Below, one piece after another: positions 34,563 to 43,640 of a DNA stretch of 64,000 nt. Source of the DNA: Spirosoma validum. Lineage in GTDB: Bacteria; Bacteroidota; Bacteroidia; Cytophagales; Spirosomataceae. The notes below the pieces were generated by a model, which did not search any database, was not told the origin of the DNA, and saw only the letters and a list, made by a program, of their open reading frames with translations. A program made the position numbers and the translations under genes. Every line of letters starts with the position of its first letter. Position 1 is the first letter of the stretch. The stretch lies in NCBI RefSeq assembly GCF_014699035.1, contig NZ_JACXAA010000003.1:787976-851975 (forward strand), in the 5' to 3' direction.

Positions 34563-35933
34563 ATGGAAACAATAGCTTCTGCCGCTAAACAAGTACCTCT
34601 GTATGCTGGTCTTCCGTTTATTGGAAATACATTGGCTTTCTTCCGTAACCCGTTGAAAACGTTGTTGATCTTACAGCGCCAGCAACACCGTATGGTACAT
34701 CTTCGGATCGGTGGGCGGCATCAGTATCTGGTTTTTAGTCCCGAAGACAGCAAGCACATTTTACAGGAGAACCATCGCAATTACGGTCGCTCACTCGCGT
34801 TTCAGGTCCTGAAGATCTTTTTGGGAAATGGCTTGCTCACCAGTGATGGTGATTTCTGGCGTCGGCAACGGCGTTTAGCGCAACCGGCCTTTCATCGGCA
34901 GAAATTAGCGGCTCTCACACAAACTATGATTGCCGAAACGGCTGACTGGCTCGACGAGTTGAAACAACGCAATCGCCAACAGCCTGTCAACGTATCGCAG
35001 GCGTTTATGGACGTAACAATGCGGATTGTCTGTAAAACGCTGTTTGGGTCGGAAGTAGCTACACAGCTCGACGGCCTGTCTTCGGCGCTTGATACGTTGA
35101 ATTATATGGCCAATGACCGTTTATTGTCGCCAATCCGGGTGCCGCTAAACTGGCCTACGCCAGGTAATCGACGCTTCCGCCAAGCTGGCGCTTTAGTGGA
35201 TACGTTTGTTTATGACTTAATCAATCAGCGCCGGAAAAATCTGGATACGGGAGTCGACTCGGGCGATGATCTGTTAGGTATGCTGCTTAGTACGGAAGAT
35301 GAGGAAACGGGCGAACGCATGTCGGACCAGCAATTGCGTGATGAGTGCGTTACGTTGTTTTCGGCCGGGCACGAAACGACAGCCGTCTCAATGGCCTGGA
35401 CGCTTCATCTGCTTTCACAAAACCCCGATGTGCTTACCCGACTACGTAGTGAGAGCAAAGCAATTCTGGGTGATGCCAGACTACCATCACCTGAAGCTTT
35501 TCGTGCTCTAACCTATACAATGCAGGTTGTGCAGGAATCACTACGTCTCTATCCACCCGCCTGGATTATGAGTCGCCTGGCGCTTGGGGATGATCACATT
35601 GGTCCCTACACTATTCCGGCCGGGAGTGCCGCGTTGGTTTGCCCGTATCTGCTTCATCGTGACCCCGCTAGCTGGTCTGACCCCGATCGGTTCAATCCCG
35701 ATCGTTTCGAGCCAGGTGGCGAAAAAGATCAACTGCACGCCTACGCCTATTTGCCTTTCGGGGGTGGCCCACGCCTGTGTATTGGTAATCAGTTTGCCCT
35801 AATGGAAATGCAGATTTTATTAGCGATGCTCGTCCGTGATTTTGACATTCAGGCCGTTCCTGACCAGCACATTATACCGCGTCCACTTATTACGTTACGG
35901 CCCAGTCGGCCTATCCAGATAATTCTGAGATAA
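34563..35933 (+). CDS. Cytochrome P450
   Basis: A 456-residue P450. The oxygen-binding helix has SAGHETT (267-273), the ExxR motif is ESLRLYPP (E325, R328), and the haem-ligand signature is PFGGGPRLCIGNQFA with C406. The PDRFNPDRF and PERF-type segment precedes it. All core elements are intact and there is no membrane anchor, so it is soluble. P450 enzymes insert one oxygen atom into substrates such as fatty acids or terpenoids and need a separate redox partner, which is not encoded nearby. The start is fixed by the fit of METIASAAKQVPLYAG to the family N terminus. A terminator lies immediately upstream. Confidence 0.9.
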   Translation: METIASAAKQVPLYAGLPFIGNTLAFFRNPLKTLLILQRQQHRMVHLRIGGRHQYLVFSPEDSKHILQENHRNYGRSLAFQVLKIFLGNGLLTSDGDFWRRQRRLAQPAFHRQKLAALTQTMIAETADWLDELKQRNRQQPVNVSQAFMDVTMRIVCKTLFGSEVATQLDGLSSALDTLNYMANDRLLSPIRVPLNWPTPGNRRFRQAGALVDTFVYDLINQRRKNLDTGVDSGDDLLGMLLSTEDEETGERMSDQQLRDECVTLFSAGHETTAVSMAWTLHLLSQNPDVLTRLRSESKAILGDARLPSPEAFRALTYTMQVVQESLRLYPPAWIMSRLALGDDHIGPYTIPAGSAALVCPYLLHRDPASWSDPDRFNPDRFEPGGEKDQLHAYAYLPFGGGPRLCIGNQFALMEMQILLAMLVRDFDIQAVPDQHIIPRPLITLRPSRPIQIILR

Positions 35934-36156
35934 TTCTGAAATAATTCTAAATTATACTTTTTGAAGAATATATGTATGTAACCGTTCCACGAATTGTTCT
36001 AAACATCGGTTGGATCAGGAAATTAGAGTGATTCATGTGTATTAAGCGTGAAACAGGGTTGCATCTTTCGTAGATAGGCTTGATTTTATGCTATGTATTA
36101 CCAAACTTAGTTAGTCCATTGATGTTCTTATTTCAATTCACCTTAAAGGCGACACA

Positions 36157-36534
36157 ATGAGACTACAAATTCATGCCGTGCGATTCACGGCCGATCAGAG
36201 CCTGTTAGATTTCATCCAGGCAAAGCTTGACAAGTTGGATACCTTTCACGACCGCATCGTTAGTGGAGAGGTGTTTCTAAGGCTGGAAGGAGCCGATAGC
36301 AACAAGGTCAAGGAAAAAATAGTCGAAGTCCGGCTGATGATCCCTGGGAAAGAACTTTTCGTAAAAGAACACGACAAAAGCTTCGAAAGCGCCACCGACC
36401 GGGTGATGGATGTGTTAAAAGATAAGCTCGTTCGCTTTAAACAAAAACGAAACGATATCTCAAGCCCAGCCATCACAGAAGCCAAATCCCGAACTGAAGA
36501 AGAAGATGAGGTCTTGGACCTTGATGAGTTATAA
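36157..36534 (+). CDS. hpf: Ribosome hibernation promoting factor (HPF/RaiA family)
   Basis: A 125-residue short-form HPF/RaiA protein. It opens MRLQIHAVRFTADQSLLDF, then carries the beta-alpha-beta fold with DTFHDRIVSGEVFLRLEG and LFVKEHDKSFESATDRVMDVL, which are typical. The Lys-rich helix LKDKLVRFKQKRND contacts rRNA, and the tail is acidic (TEEEDEVLDLDEL). In stationary phase this family binds the 30S mRNA channel and promotes inactive ribosomes. It appears monocistronic: a 223-bp gap precedes it and a terminator follows at 36559-36590. Confidence 0.85.
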   Translation: MRLQIHAVRFTADQSLLDFIQAKLDKLDTFHDRIVSGEVFLRLEGADSNKVKEKIVEVRLMIPGKELFVKEHDKSFESATDRVMDVLKDKLVRFKQKRNDISSPAITEAKSRTEEEDEVLDLDEL

Positions 36535-36558
36535 CCAAGTAAAACTGCTCAAAATGGT

Positions 36559-36590
36559 GAAAGCCACTCCAATTGGGGTGGCTTTCTGTT
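36559..36590 (+). terminator. Intrinsic terminator after hpf
   Basis: GAAAGCCACTCC (36559-36570) pairs with GGGGTGGCTTTC (36575-36586) with one G-U pair, and TGTTTTAT follows. The loop is AATT. It lies 25 bp after the hpf stop. Confidence 0.75.
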
Positions 36591-36597
36591 TTATGTA

Positions 36598-36639
36598 TCC
36601 CGGACGTGTCCGCTGGTACGCCAGCCCGGTCAGGCTACG
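36598..36639. repeat. Solitary unit of a REP-like repeat
   Basis: This 42-bp unit includes CCGCTGGTACGCCAGCCCGG (36609-36628) and matches each arm of the inverted pair at 52531-52625 with two substitutions in 36 bp. The core GCTGG-TACG-CCAGC is itself palindromic. It lies between the hpf terminator and the end of metK. Confidence 0.7.
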
Positions 36640-36642
36640 CTT

Positions 36643-37920
36643 TTACAGCCCAAAGGTTTCTTTGATTTTGTCGACAAAATCAAGCTTTTCCCAGGTGAAC
36701 AGCTCAACTTCAACTTCTTTGACATTACCGTTCGAACCGAACGTCTTTTTCACAATCTCATTCTTACGACCCATGTGTCCATAAGCCGCTGTTTCAGAGT
36801 AGATCGGATTGCGAAGTTTCAATCGTTGCTCAATAGCGTAAGGACGCATATCGAAAATCTGACCAACTTTTTCGGCAATGTCGCCGTCGTGCATATCTAC
36901 TTTGGCAGTGCCGTAGGTATTCACGTACAAACCACAGGGTTTAGCTACGCCGATCGCATATGATATCTGAACCAGCACCTGATCGCAAAGGCCAGCGGCT
37001 ACTAAATTCTTGGCAATATGGCGCGTTGCATAAGCCGCCGAACGGTCTACTTTCGAAGGATCTTTGCCTGAGAAAGCACCACCGCCGTGAGCACCTTTAC
37101 CACCATACGTATCGACGATGATTTTCCGACCCGTCAGGCCCGTATCACCGTGCGGACCGCCAATAACGAACTTACCTGTTGGATTGATATAATACGTAAT
37201 ATCGTCCGTGAAGAGCTTATGTAATTCGGCCTTCTGAGCAGCTTTAACGCGCGGAATCACGATGTTGATAATATCTTCCTTGATTTTCGCCAGCATGGTT
37301 GCATCATCGGCGAAGTCGTCGTGCTGGGTCGAAACCACAATGGTATCAATGCGAATAGGCTGATGATCGTCAGAATACTCGATCGTTACCTGCGATTTGG
37401 CATCAGGTCGTAGATACGGGATCAGATCGCTTTCGTTGTTCCGAATCGCCGACATCTCGCGCAGGATCGCATGAGCCAGATCCAACGGCAATGGCATGTA
37501 ATTGTCGGTTTCGTTCGTAGCGTAGCCGAACATCATTCCCTGGTCGCCCGCACCCTGAGCATTTGCCTTGGTTTCGAAATCGTCATTCGCAACCTCGCGA
37601 TCAACGCCCTGGTTAATATCGGCTGATTGATCGTGCAGCGCTGAGAAAATACCACATGAATTGGCCTCGAACATATACTCACTCTTTGTATAGCCGATTT
37701 TACGGATTACTTCACGGGTGATTTTCTGAACGTCTAAATACGTATCGGTTTTGATCTCGCCCGCTAATACCACCTGGCCAGTAGTAACAAGTGTTTCGCA
37801 GGCTACTTTACTGGAAGGATCGAACGCCAGAAAGTTGTCTATGAGCGCGTCAGAAATTTGGTCAGCGACTTTATCGGGGTGTCCTTCAGAAACGGACTCA
37901 GAAGTGAAAAGATAAGGCAT
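36643..37920 (-). CDS. metK: S-adenosylmethionine synthase
   Basis: A 425-residue enzyme that makes S-adenosylmethionine from methionine and ATP in the cytoplasm. It has the full set of motifs: [13 protein letters not shown] near the start, [32 protein letters not shown] and the P-loop-like [16 protein letters not shown]. The length is slightly above the E. coli enzyme. It is transcribed alone: the solitary REP-like unit and the hpf terminator lie downstream. A good Bacteroidota promoter lies at 37951-37980 on the minus strand. No SAM riboswitch is evident in the short leader. Confidence 0.97.
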   Translation of the reverse strand: MPYLFTSESVSEGHPDKVADQISDALIDNFLAFDPSSKVACETLVTTGQVVLAGEIKTDTYLDVQKITREVIRKIGYTKSEYMFEANSCGIFSALHDQSADINQGVDREVANDDFETKANAQGAGDQGMMFGYATNETDNYMPLPLDLAHAILREMSAIRNNESDLIPYLRPDAKSQVTIEYSDDHQPIRIDTIVVSTQHDDFADDATMLAKIKEDIINIVIPRVKAAQKAELHKLFTDDITYYINPTGKFVIGGPHGDTGLTGRKIIVDTYGGKGAHGGGAFSGKDPSKVDRSAAYATRHIAKNLVAAGLCDQVLVQISYAIGVAKPCGLYVNTYGTAKVDMHDGDIAEKVGQIFDMRPYAIEQRLKLRNPIYSETAAYGHMGRKNEIVKKTFGSNGNVKEVEVELFTWEKLDFVDKIKETFGL

Positions 37921-37950
37921 TTGTGTTCCGTATGACTTTGTTTGCTTTTA

Positions 37951-37980
37951 CAAAGCTACAAGTTTCTGGATAGGTGGCAA
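37951..37980 (-). promoter_or_regulatory. Candidate promoter of metK
   Basis: On the minus strand TTG (37980-37978) is separated by 19 nt from TAGCTTTG (37958-37951), matching the Bacteroidota -33/-7 consensus (TTG, TANNTTTG). The start codon of metK is 31 bp further on. Confidence 0.6.
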
Positions 37981-38004
37981 GGCGTCTGTTTGCCATTGAT
38001 TTAA

Positions 38005-39171
38005 CTAACTACTCAGTTTTCTGCGCAATACGCTGAAGAATGCGTATATAAAGGGCCAAAAAGGTAGAGTAGTAAACAAGCGAAGTTCATCGATAAAGCG
38101 CGTATCTTCATCTAAAAATGCAAAAATACGCCTGGGATTTCGCGTATAAACTCGTGTAAATACATCGTCGGCAGGATGGCGATTTTTTTCGAGTACGTTC
38201 AAAAAAATGCTATCATAAAATTTAAACCGGCGTTTAAACCAGGAAATCTGGCGGTTTGGTTTACCCGTTTCAACTAAATTTTGTACAATCGATTGCAGAT
38301 AGCGCTGTGTTCGCTGAAATGTGTAACCCGTTGAGGCTTTGGTAAAACCACCTGCTGTACCAATTCGTACGATATGCTCAGATGGATTCTCTTCAGTAAA
38401 TTCATCTGACATAGGGATTACACCATATTCCGTTTCACTAATTTGATAGGCACCCGTATCCAGGAATTGGTCAATATAGCGACGAAGTTCGGCATCGTAC
38501 TCCGCGTCGGTTAACAGTGTATCATTGAAAAGTGTAAATTCAACCAGCGCTGTTTTTTCGTCGAAAGGCAGTACGTATACAAACCGGCAATCACCGTGTT
38601 GCTCTACCCGAAAATCCATAATTTTGGGTTGATCAGGGTCGAAGCAGGGCTTTTCCGTTGTAATGACCCAACCCTTGAAATGTTGTAATAGATTATGATT
38701 TTCGGGTTGGTTTAATTTCAGAGAGAACGTACTGTCGAAAATATAATCGGCTATGTAAGGTTCATCGTCAGCTATGACGAAACCTCCCTGGGGGGTGTCT
38801 TTGATACGGTCGATCGTTACCTGCTTTTGTTCAACATTCGGCCATTTTTCCAGTTCAGCGCGAACGAAATCGTAGAAATCGATACCCCGTAGCATCTTAT
38901 ATTGATACTTGCCTAAGTCGATTGGGCCAGCGTGTGTCGTGCCGTTAAAGCTTACACTATTCCATTTACGGAACAGAATAGAGTCAAAGGCACATGGACG
39001 TGATGACTTCGTGTTACGTTCCCAAAAACACCAGGTTCGGTCGTTCTGGTTTTTAGCCACACGGTCCAGAATTAAAATGGATTTGTTACGTAATGGAGAC
39101 TGAAGTAGATAGTAGGCCAGACTTAAACCTGCCATGCCTCCTCCAGCAATGATGAAATCATATTTTTTCAT
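38005..39171 (-). CDS. crtY: Lycopene cyclase (CrtY type)
   Basis: A 388-residue FAD-linked cyclase of the bacterial lycopene beta-cyclase family. The N terminus has FIIAGGGMAGLSLAYYLL, the dinucleotide-binding motif, and RTWCFWE, typical of CrtY. FVYVLPFDEKTALVEFT and GTAGGFTKASTGYTF are further family motifs. It closes the ends of lycopene into beta rings, a step to beta-carotene and its keto or hydroxy derivatives, in the membrane. No other carotenoid gene is near, so the rest of the pathway is elsewhere. It follows lipA on the same strand, separated by a terminator. Confidence 0.85.
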   Translation of the reverse strand: MKKYDFIIAGGGMAGLSLAYYLLQSPLRNKSILILDRVAKNQNDRTWCFWERNTKSSRPCAFDSILFRKWNSVSFNGTTHAGPIDLGKYQYKMLRGIDFYDFVRAELEKWPNVEQKQVTIDRIKDTPQGGFVIADDEPYIADYIFDSTFSLKLNQPENHNLLQHFKGWVITTEKPCFDPDQPKIMDFRVEQHGDCRFVYVLPFDEKTALVEFTLFNDTLLTDAEYDAELRRYIDQFLDTGAYQISETEYGVIPMSDEFTEENPSEHIVRIGTAGGFTKASTGYTFQRTQRYLQSIVQNLVETGKPNRQISWFKRRFKFYDSIFLNVLEKNRHPADDVFTRVYTRNPRRIFAFLDEDTRFIDELRLFTTLPFWPFIYAFFSVLRRKLSS

Positions 39172-39178
39172 GCGATAA

Positions 39179-39213
39179 AGAAAGAGTCCGAACCGATGGT
39201 CCGGACTCTTTCT
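39179..39213. terminator. Intrinsic terminator after lipA
   Basis: AGAAAGAGTCCG (39179-39190) pairs with its exact complement (39202-39213), a 12-bp stem with an 11-nt loop. On the minus strand it follows the lipA stop (39261) and is trailed by TTTAT, so it would end the lipA transcript just before crtY. Confidence 0.75.
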
Positions 39214-39260
39214 ATTAAATTAACGAATAGGCCTAATTGTTTGAAAATCTAGTGTGATAC

Positions 39261-40139
39261 CTAGACGTTAACGTGCTTTTCAGCGTGGTAGCTCGACCGC
39301 ACCAAAGGCCCTGATTCAACATATTTTAGGCCACGACTTAGTCCTTCCTCGCGGTACATAGCGAACGTATCGGGATGAATCCAGTCAATCACTTCGTGGT
39401 GCATTTTGGTCGGTTGCAGGTATTGACCCAGCGTTAGTACGTCCAGACCATTTTTGGCCAGATCGTCCATTGCCTTAAAGACTTCATCGTGGGTTTCGCC
39501 TAGGCCGAGCATAATTCCCGACTTAGTCCGCTGACCATACTCTTTCGTGCGCCGAATCTGCTCCAGACTACGCTCATAGCGAGCCTGCGGCCGAACACGC
39601 CGATAAAGCCGCTCAACGGTTTCCATATTGTGCGAGACGACTTCCTGACCGGCCGAAATCATCCGTTCAAGGGCTTCCCAATTGCTTTTTGTATCAGGAA
39701 TAAGCGTTTCAATGGTTGTCGTAGGTGATGCTTCTTTAATGAGACGCACGGTTTGGTACCAGATTTCGGCACCCCGGTCTTTTAGCTCGTCACGGTTGAC
39801 CGACGTAAGGACGGCGTGTTTGACTTTCATCAGGACAATCGCTTCGGCCACGCGCCGGGGTTCGTCGGTATCGTATTCGTTAGGGCGTCCGGTGGCCACA
39901 GCACAAAATGAGCAACTGCGGGTACAAACATTGCCCAGAATCATAAACGTAGCCGTACCAGCGCCCCAGCACTCGCCCATGTTAGGACAGTTACCGCTCT
40001 CGCAAATCGTATGGAGCTTATGCTCATCGACTAATTTACGGACTTTAGCATATTCAGGACCGATTGGCAGTTTGACACGTAGCCAGTCGGGGCGTTTCTT
40101 TCGTTGTTGTTCGGAGGGTATTACAGGTAGTTCAATCAT
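39261..40139 (-). CDS. lipA: Lipoyl synthase
   Basis: A 292-residue radical-SAM enzyme that inserts two sulphur atoms into octanoyl groups on lipoyl domains of 2-oxoacid dehydrogenases and the glycine cleavage system. Both iron-sulphur cluster sites are present. The auxiliary cluster Cys are C46, C51 and C57 ([12 protein letters not shown]). The radical-SAM CxxxCxxC is C72, C76 and C79 (CTRSCSFC). The C-terminal SSYHAEK carries the Ser ligand of the auxiliary cluster. lipB is not adjacent. Transcription ends at the terminator at 39179-39213. Confidence 0.97.
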   Translation of the reverse strand: MIELPVIPSEQQRKKRPDWLRVKLPIGPEYAKVRKLVDEHKLHTICESGNCPNMGECWGAGTATFMILGNVCTRSCSFCAVATGRPNEYDTDEPRRVAEAIVLMKVKHAVLTSVNRDELKDRGAEIWYQTVRLIKEASPTTTIETLIPDTKSNWEALERMISAGQEVVSHNMETVERLYRRVRPQARYERSLEQIRRTKEYGQRTKSGIMLGLGETHDEVFKAMDDLAKNGLDVLTLGQYLQPTKMHHEVIDWIHPDTFAMYREEGLSRGLKYVESGPLVRSSYHAEKHVNV

Positions 40140-40191
40140 AGCTCCTCAATCCTTTCCAGCAAAATTCGTTTTTCGGATGTAAAGTTCAAAA

Positions 40192-40243
40192 AGCAGAGGG
40201 CAAAGGGACAAAGGCATAGGGTAATTGTAAACCGCCCTCTGCT
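40192..40243. repeat. 10-bp inverted repeat in a purine/pyrimidine-biased stretch
   Basis: AGCAGAGGGC (40192-40201) pairs with GCCCTCTGCT (40234-40243) across 32 nt. The stretch continues with another GCCCTCTGCC just before the downstream gene. One strand is rich in A and G, the other in C and T. It follows the stop of the outer-membrane gene at 40267 on the minus strand and may act as its terminator. Confidence 0.5.
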
Positions 40244-40266
40244 CTCACCTCTCTGCCCTCTGCCAA

Positions 40267-41061
40267 TCATTTCTTACTGCCAAAAAACAACGTAATGTAT
40301 CCTGACGTGAAGAAGCTGCGATTGCCATCTTCCCGCTTGCCGTTAGGATCAACGTTAGGAATGATTACAATCTTGTTCGGGAAGATTTCGGCCAGGAAGC
40401 CGATCTCGACGCCGGTTGTATTACTCCGGAAGGCACTCAATTCAAAGCTTAGGGCCGCCTTTACGTTCAGGCCTACCGTTAGTTTTGACTTGTCGAAACC
40501 CTGAAAAAAACCACCGGAACCCGTAACGGTTTCGCCCGTAGCTGTGGAGAAACCGTTCACTTCAGAAGCGGGTACTGTACGGGTAAAGTTACCGTAAGAG
40601 ACTTCAAGATAATAGGGCTTGATAATGCCGATCGAAGGTCCAGCAGCCAGAATGCCGTTTACCGCGACCCCTTCGTCGGCGTTACGTTGAAATAATTTTA
40701 CCTCACGGCCATACTGAGGACGTATCACAAACAGGTAATTCTCTTTGCCCTCAATAAAACGGGAGCCAACGCTATTGATCGACGATTGAAGCTCTTTCGG
40801 ATGCTTTACATTGACAAGCTCTACGCTTAAGTACCGGGCCTGTGGAAAACCAAACAAGGTGCCTGGTAGCTGCTTAGACTGCCGAAAAGCAAAGCCGCCA
40901 ACAACGCCAGAATTCGTATTGGTCGTTAAGCCAAATGTAGTTACGGTGTGGTAGTTGTCTTCATCAGTGTCTTGAGCCTGAGCCCGCTGGGCCACGCTAT
41001 TTTGTGCTGACAGAAGCAAACCAGTCAGAGCAAGACCAAATAATCCGTATATCGTTCGCAT
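40267..41061 (-). CDS. Secreted outer-membrane beta-barrel-like protein
   Basis: A 264-residue protein from the ATG at 41061, with a signal peptide ending near SVAQ. The body alternates hydrophobic and polar residues in short strands and ends YITLFFGSKK, close to the aromatic end typical of outer-membrane barrels. GGFAFRQSKQLPGTLFGF and the repeated FSTATGETVTGSGGF are typical of this unnamed Bacteroidota family. The function is unknown; it is probably a small porin or assembly factor. A promoter candidate lies upstream at 41080-41110. It stands alone on its strand. Confidence 0.65.
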   Translation of the reverse strand: MRTIYGLFGLALTGLLLSAQNSVAQRAQAQDTDEDNYHTVTTFGLTTNTNSGVVGGFAFRQSKQLPGTLFGFPQARYLSVELVNVKHPKELQSSINSVGSRFIEGKENYLFVIRPQYGREVKLFQRNADEGVAVNGILAAGPSIGIIKPYYLEVSYGNFTRTVPASEVNGFSTATGETVTGSGGFFQGFDKSKLTVGLNVKAALSFELSAFRSNTTGVEIGFLAEIFPNKIVIIPNVDPNGKREDGNRSFFTSGYITLFFGSKK

Positions 41062-41079
41062 TGTTGTAAAATCCTGAAT

Positions 41080-41110
41080 TAAAGCTACTATTTTTTGAGC
41101 AGTTTCACAA
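41080..41110 (-). promoter_or_regulatory. Candidate promoter of the outer-membrane gene at 40267
   Basis: On the minus strand TTG (41110-41108) is followed after 20 nt by TAGCTTTA (41087-41080). This matches the Bacteroidota -7 box TANNTTTG in seven of eight positions. The ATG lies 19 bp further. Confidence 0.4.
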
Positions 41111-41264
41111 AAACATAGTGGCAATTCGTGTAACTACGTTAATTATTTATATGTTTAAGCCACAATTCATCATTGGTGGGAAAGGCAGCACCGGTTGAAG
41201 AATAATAATTTTCGAACTTATCTGCTAATCTACTCATTGAACAAATCAGATACGTACTACTGCG

Positions 41265-41711
41265 ATGGCTACAATTCATATTGATTACGTTGGTGAACTG
41301 AGAACAGACTGTGTTCATTTACAGTCAGGTACACACATTAACACAGATGCCCCCACCGATAATCAGGGTAGGGGCGAAGCTTTTTCGCCAACCGACTTAG
41401 TGGCTAACGCCTTGGGCACCTGTATTATTACGACGATGGCCATCCATGCTCGTCGCGATGGTATTGACTTAACGGGCAGCGAGCTTGATGTAACCAAGGT
41501 GATGACTAGTCAGCCTCCACGGAAGATCGACCGTATCGTAATTGACCTTACCCTGCGGGCCAACCGGGATGGAAGTCCGTTTTTACCTGATGAGGCAACC
41601 CGTATCCGATTAGAGGCTATTGCCCATACCTGCCCCGTAGCCATTAGTTTGCATCCTGACATTGATCAGGCTGTAAGCATCCGGTGGGAAGAAGCCGTTA
41701 CGATCGGATGA
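41265..41711 (+). CDS. OsmC/Ohr-family peroxidase
   Basis: A 148-residue OsmC-fold protein. The two redox cysteines are C53 in LGTCIITT and C123 in AHTCPVAI, in the family positions. These enzymes reduce organic hydroperoxides with lipoylated proteins or dithiols as donors. The Ohr-versus-OsmC subtype cannot be settled by eye. It appears to be a single-gene unit: a hairpin follows at 41725-41764. lipA lies 1.1 kb away and lipoyl proteins can serve as the reductant for Ohr, but the link is speculation. Confidence 0.85.
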   Translation: MATIHIDYVGELRTDCVHLQSGTHINTDAPTDNQGRGEAFSPTDLVANALGTCIITTMAIHARRDGIDLTGSELDVTKVMTSQPPRKIDRIVIDLTLRANRDGSPFLPDEATRIRLEAIAHTCPVAISLHPDIDQAVSIRWEEAVTIG

Positions 41712-41724
41712 GACCTGCATGTAT

Positions 41725-41764
41725 CTCAGGAAACGACGATGGTCTAACATTATCGTTTCCTGAG
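41725..41764. terminator. Hairpin at the end of the OsmC gene and the convergent pseudogene
   Basis: CTCAGGAAACGA (41725-41736) and its exact complement (41753-41764) form a 12-bp stem with a 16-nt loop. It lies where the OsmC gene and the convergent broken gene end, and it overlaps the last codons of the latter. No long T-run follows, so it may work as a bidirectional terminator only weakly. Confidence 0.55.
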
Positions 41765-42112
41765 CAAATAAATAAATCGGCCAGTATTTCCTTCGTGGTC
41801 CGAAGTTACTGTTGAGGAAACCAGCTCCCAACCATTATCGACCACAAAATTCAATGCATCCATTACCGTATTGAACTTGATTGGCCGTTGATCTCTACCG
41901 CTGATCCTTTGGGTATTGAGATAGTTTGCAATAAATTTCGGCTGGCCATAGTCAATCCAGATACGGGTTTACGTAAGGCCTGCCCGATTGACGCCTATAA
42001 GCTGGCAATAGGTGATACTGAGATTGTTGATGTTTTCACCGTCAACCAGTACCTGGGCTGGTACCGATACAGACGAGATAATAAGTAGCAGTGAAAAAAA
42101 CAGCGTTTTCAT
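41750..42112 (-). pseudogene. Small secreted protein gene interrupted by a stop codon
   Basis: From the ATG at 42112 the minus strand encodes a signal peptide (MKTLFFSLLLIISSVSVPAQ), then a mature part reading VLVDGENINNLSITYCQLIG. A TAA at 41971-41969 interrupts it at codon 48. The frame continues beyond the stop as TRIWIDYGQPKFIANYLN, then KFNTVMDALNFVVDNGWELV, and ends with FIYLLRKR and a TAA at 41750-41752. The total would be 120 residues. The ALNFVVDNGWELV ending is typical of a small secreted Bacteroidota family of unknown function. A single nonsense change, or a sequencing error, accounts for the break. Confidence 0.7.
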
Positions 42113-42274
42113 CGTTGAGTTAAGAATTAAAGCAGACACGTTCCTGCCTTGACACTCTGCCGACAGACGCAGTAAAAAGATGAATCAACCAAACGCTTAC
42201 TCTTGCTGGATCATGGTTTCTGGAGCAGCAATTACAGCTTTTGCTATGAACTATCAATAGGGAAATTAACCGGT

Positions 42275-43075
42275 CTACTTCTTCTTTTTCCGGTTCTGAC
42301 GCCAGTGCTTAATGTCGGCGGTTAAGTTTTCAAGGAAGAACGATGGGCCAACGGATATGTAGAAGCCTGTATAGTTAATTTGACTTTCAGGAATGTCTTT
42401 TTTCAGAATGAACCGGTAACCAGTCAGCATATTTAAGCCAAACCAGTGCAAAGGCCGAAACCAGCGGATGAATGGAAACTGGTAAGCGGCAGACACACCT
42501 ACACCCAGTGGCAGAAAAACACCCCGCGCTACTTCGTGCTTGTCCGCTCCATCATCATTGACTTCATAACGCGAGTGACCATAGCCAAACTCAAGCGGTA
42601 AACTTACCTCGAAGGCATTCCGACGAAAAAGGTAGCGTTCGTAAAAAACGGTTCCGATACGTAGATGACGGGTAACTGATTCAGACGTATTAGGCAGCAG
42701 ACCAGGGTGATCAAGTTGCTGATTAATAAAATAAAAACCAGCACCAGCTTTAAAGCTGGCCGAGCGTCCGCTCTGAAGTGCCGGACGATCACGACGGGGA
42801 GGGAAGAGAAAACCTGCCCGGATTCCATACACGCTGACCGGCTTTCGACGGTTATCTTCTGTACGGGTATCATTAAAGAAGAAAAAACGCTGGTCGGTAG
42901 ATGCGGTAAACGTGAGTGATTTTGGGGTACTGGTACTGGCGGTATCCGGATGATGGGGTGAGGTGGCATTTAGTCGGGTTTGAGCTTCAACGGAAGCGTT
43001 CGCTTGCCCTGAAGCAGACGTACTGACACTGAGCCAAAAAAAATACATTAAACTTAAATTCCATACAAATCGCAT
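42275..43075 (-). CDS. Secreted outer-membrane beta-barrel-like protein
   Basis: A 266-residue protein from the ATG at 43075, with a leader ending near SASGQA. The mature part starts with a Thr/Ser-rich linker, then beta-barrel-like strands (GIRAGFLFPPRRDRP, FYERYLFRRNAFEVSLPLEFGYG, YRFILKKD, GFYISVGPSFFLE) and a basic tail (RQNRKKKK). The alternation and aromatic girdle residues fit an outer-membrane barrel, but the end is not the usual aromatic residue. The function is unknown. An ATG three codons earlier (43084) would also work. The gene is isolated, with a 565-bp gap upstream. Confidence 0.6.
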   Translation of the reverse strand: MRFVWNLSLMYFFWLSVSTSASGQANASVEAQTRLNATSPHHPDTASTSTPKSLTFTASTDQRFFFFNDTRTEDNRRKPVSVYGIRAGFLFPPRRDRPALQSGRSASFKAGAGFYFINQQLDHPGLLPNTSESVTRHLRIGTVFYERYLFRRNAFEVSLPLEFGYGHSRYEVNDDGADKHEVARGVFLPLGVGVSAAYQFPFIRWFRPLHWFGLNMLTGYRFILKKDIPESQINYTGFYISVGPSFFLENLTADIKHWRQNRKKKK

Positions 43076-43640
43076 AGTTCCCATACCGTTGATAACTCTA
43101 ATAACGACGCAACGAAACAATGGTTTGAAAGGATATCGAGGTATGAGCTATAAATCAATAAGTTAGCTGATTGAGCACTTATTTTGTGTCGATACGTATT
43201 ACCCACGTTCAGGAAAGTAAAAAATCCGGTGACAAGCCAGCCAGACATCAGCAATAGACCATTCGCTCAATATCTTATTTTATCAGGACTTGCTTAGCTC
43301 AGGCATTGATATTAGATAAGTACAAACCTAGTTACAAACGAAACTAAAGAATTTATCCGCCGAAAGGTTCTTGGCAGGAGCGAAATCGCCACTCGGGTCA
43401 ATCTAATCTTGTGATAGTACTCTTTGAAAGCGTTGCCGGGAACGTTTGCATAAAAATAATTCGATTTTTTATTGTTTATGTCTAGCATTTTGGTGATTAT
43501 CATACAAATTTTGGCTATACATAAACGGCACATAACAAAAGTTTATCAGAGAAAAATCCATAATTGATACGTATCCATTTACCGGAAGTTCCGCCTTTAG
43601 ATAATCCCTTAAATAAGTAGAAACCCTTAGATCAGACGCT
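43076..43640. other. Intergenic region before the glycan locus, no gene seen
   Basis: A 565-bp AT-rich region between divergent genes. I looked for a sigma-factor gene, because FecR is usually preceded by one, and found no plausible frame on either strand. It should hold the promoters of the outer-membrane gene (leftward) and of fecR (rightward). Confidence 0.5.

Noticed and set aside
36535..36642. Small RNA gene between hpf and metK
   Set aside because: The structure is fully explained by a terminator and a REP-like unit.
37921..38004. SAM riboswitch before metK
   Set aside because: The leader to the candidate start is under 40 nt, too short for a known SAM riboswitch, and no fitting fold is seen.
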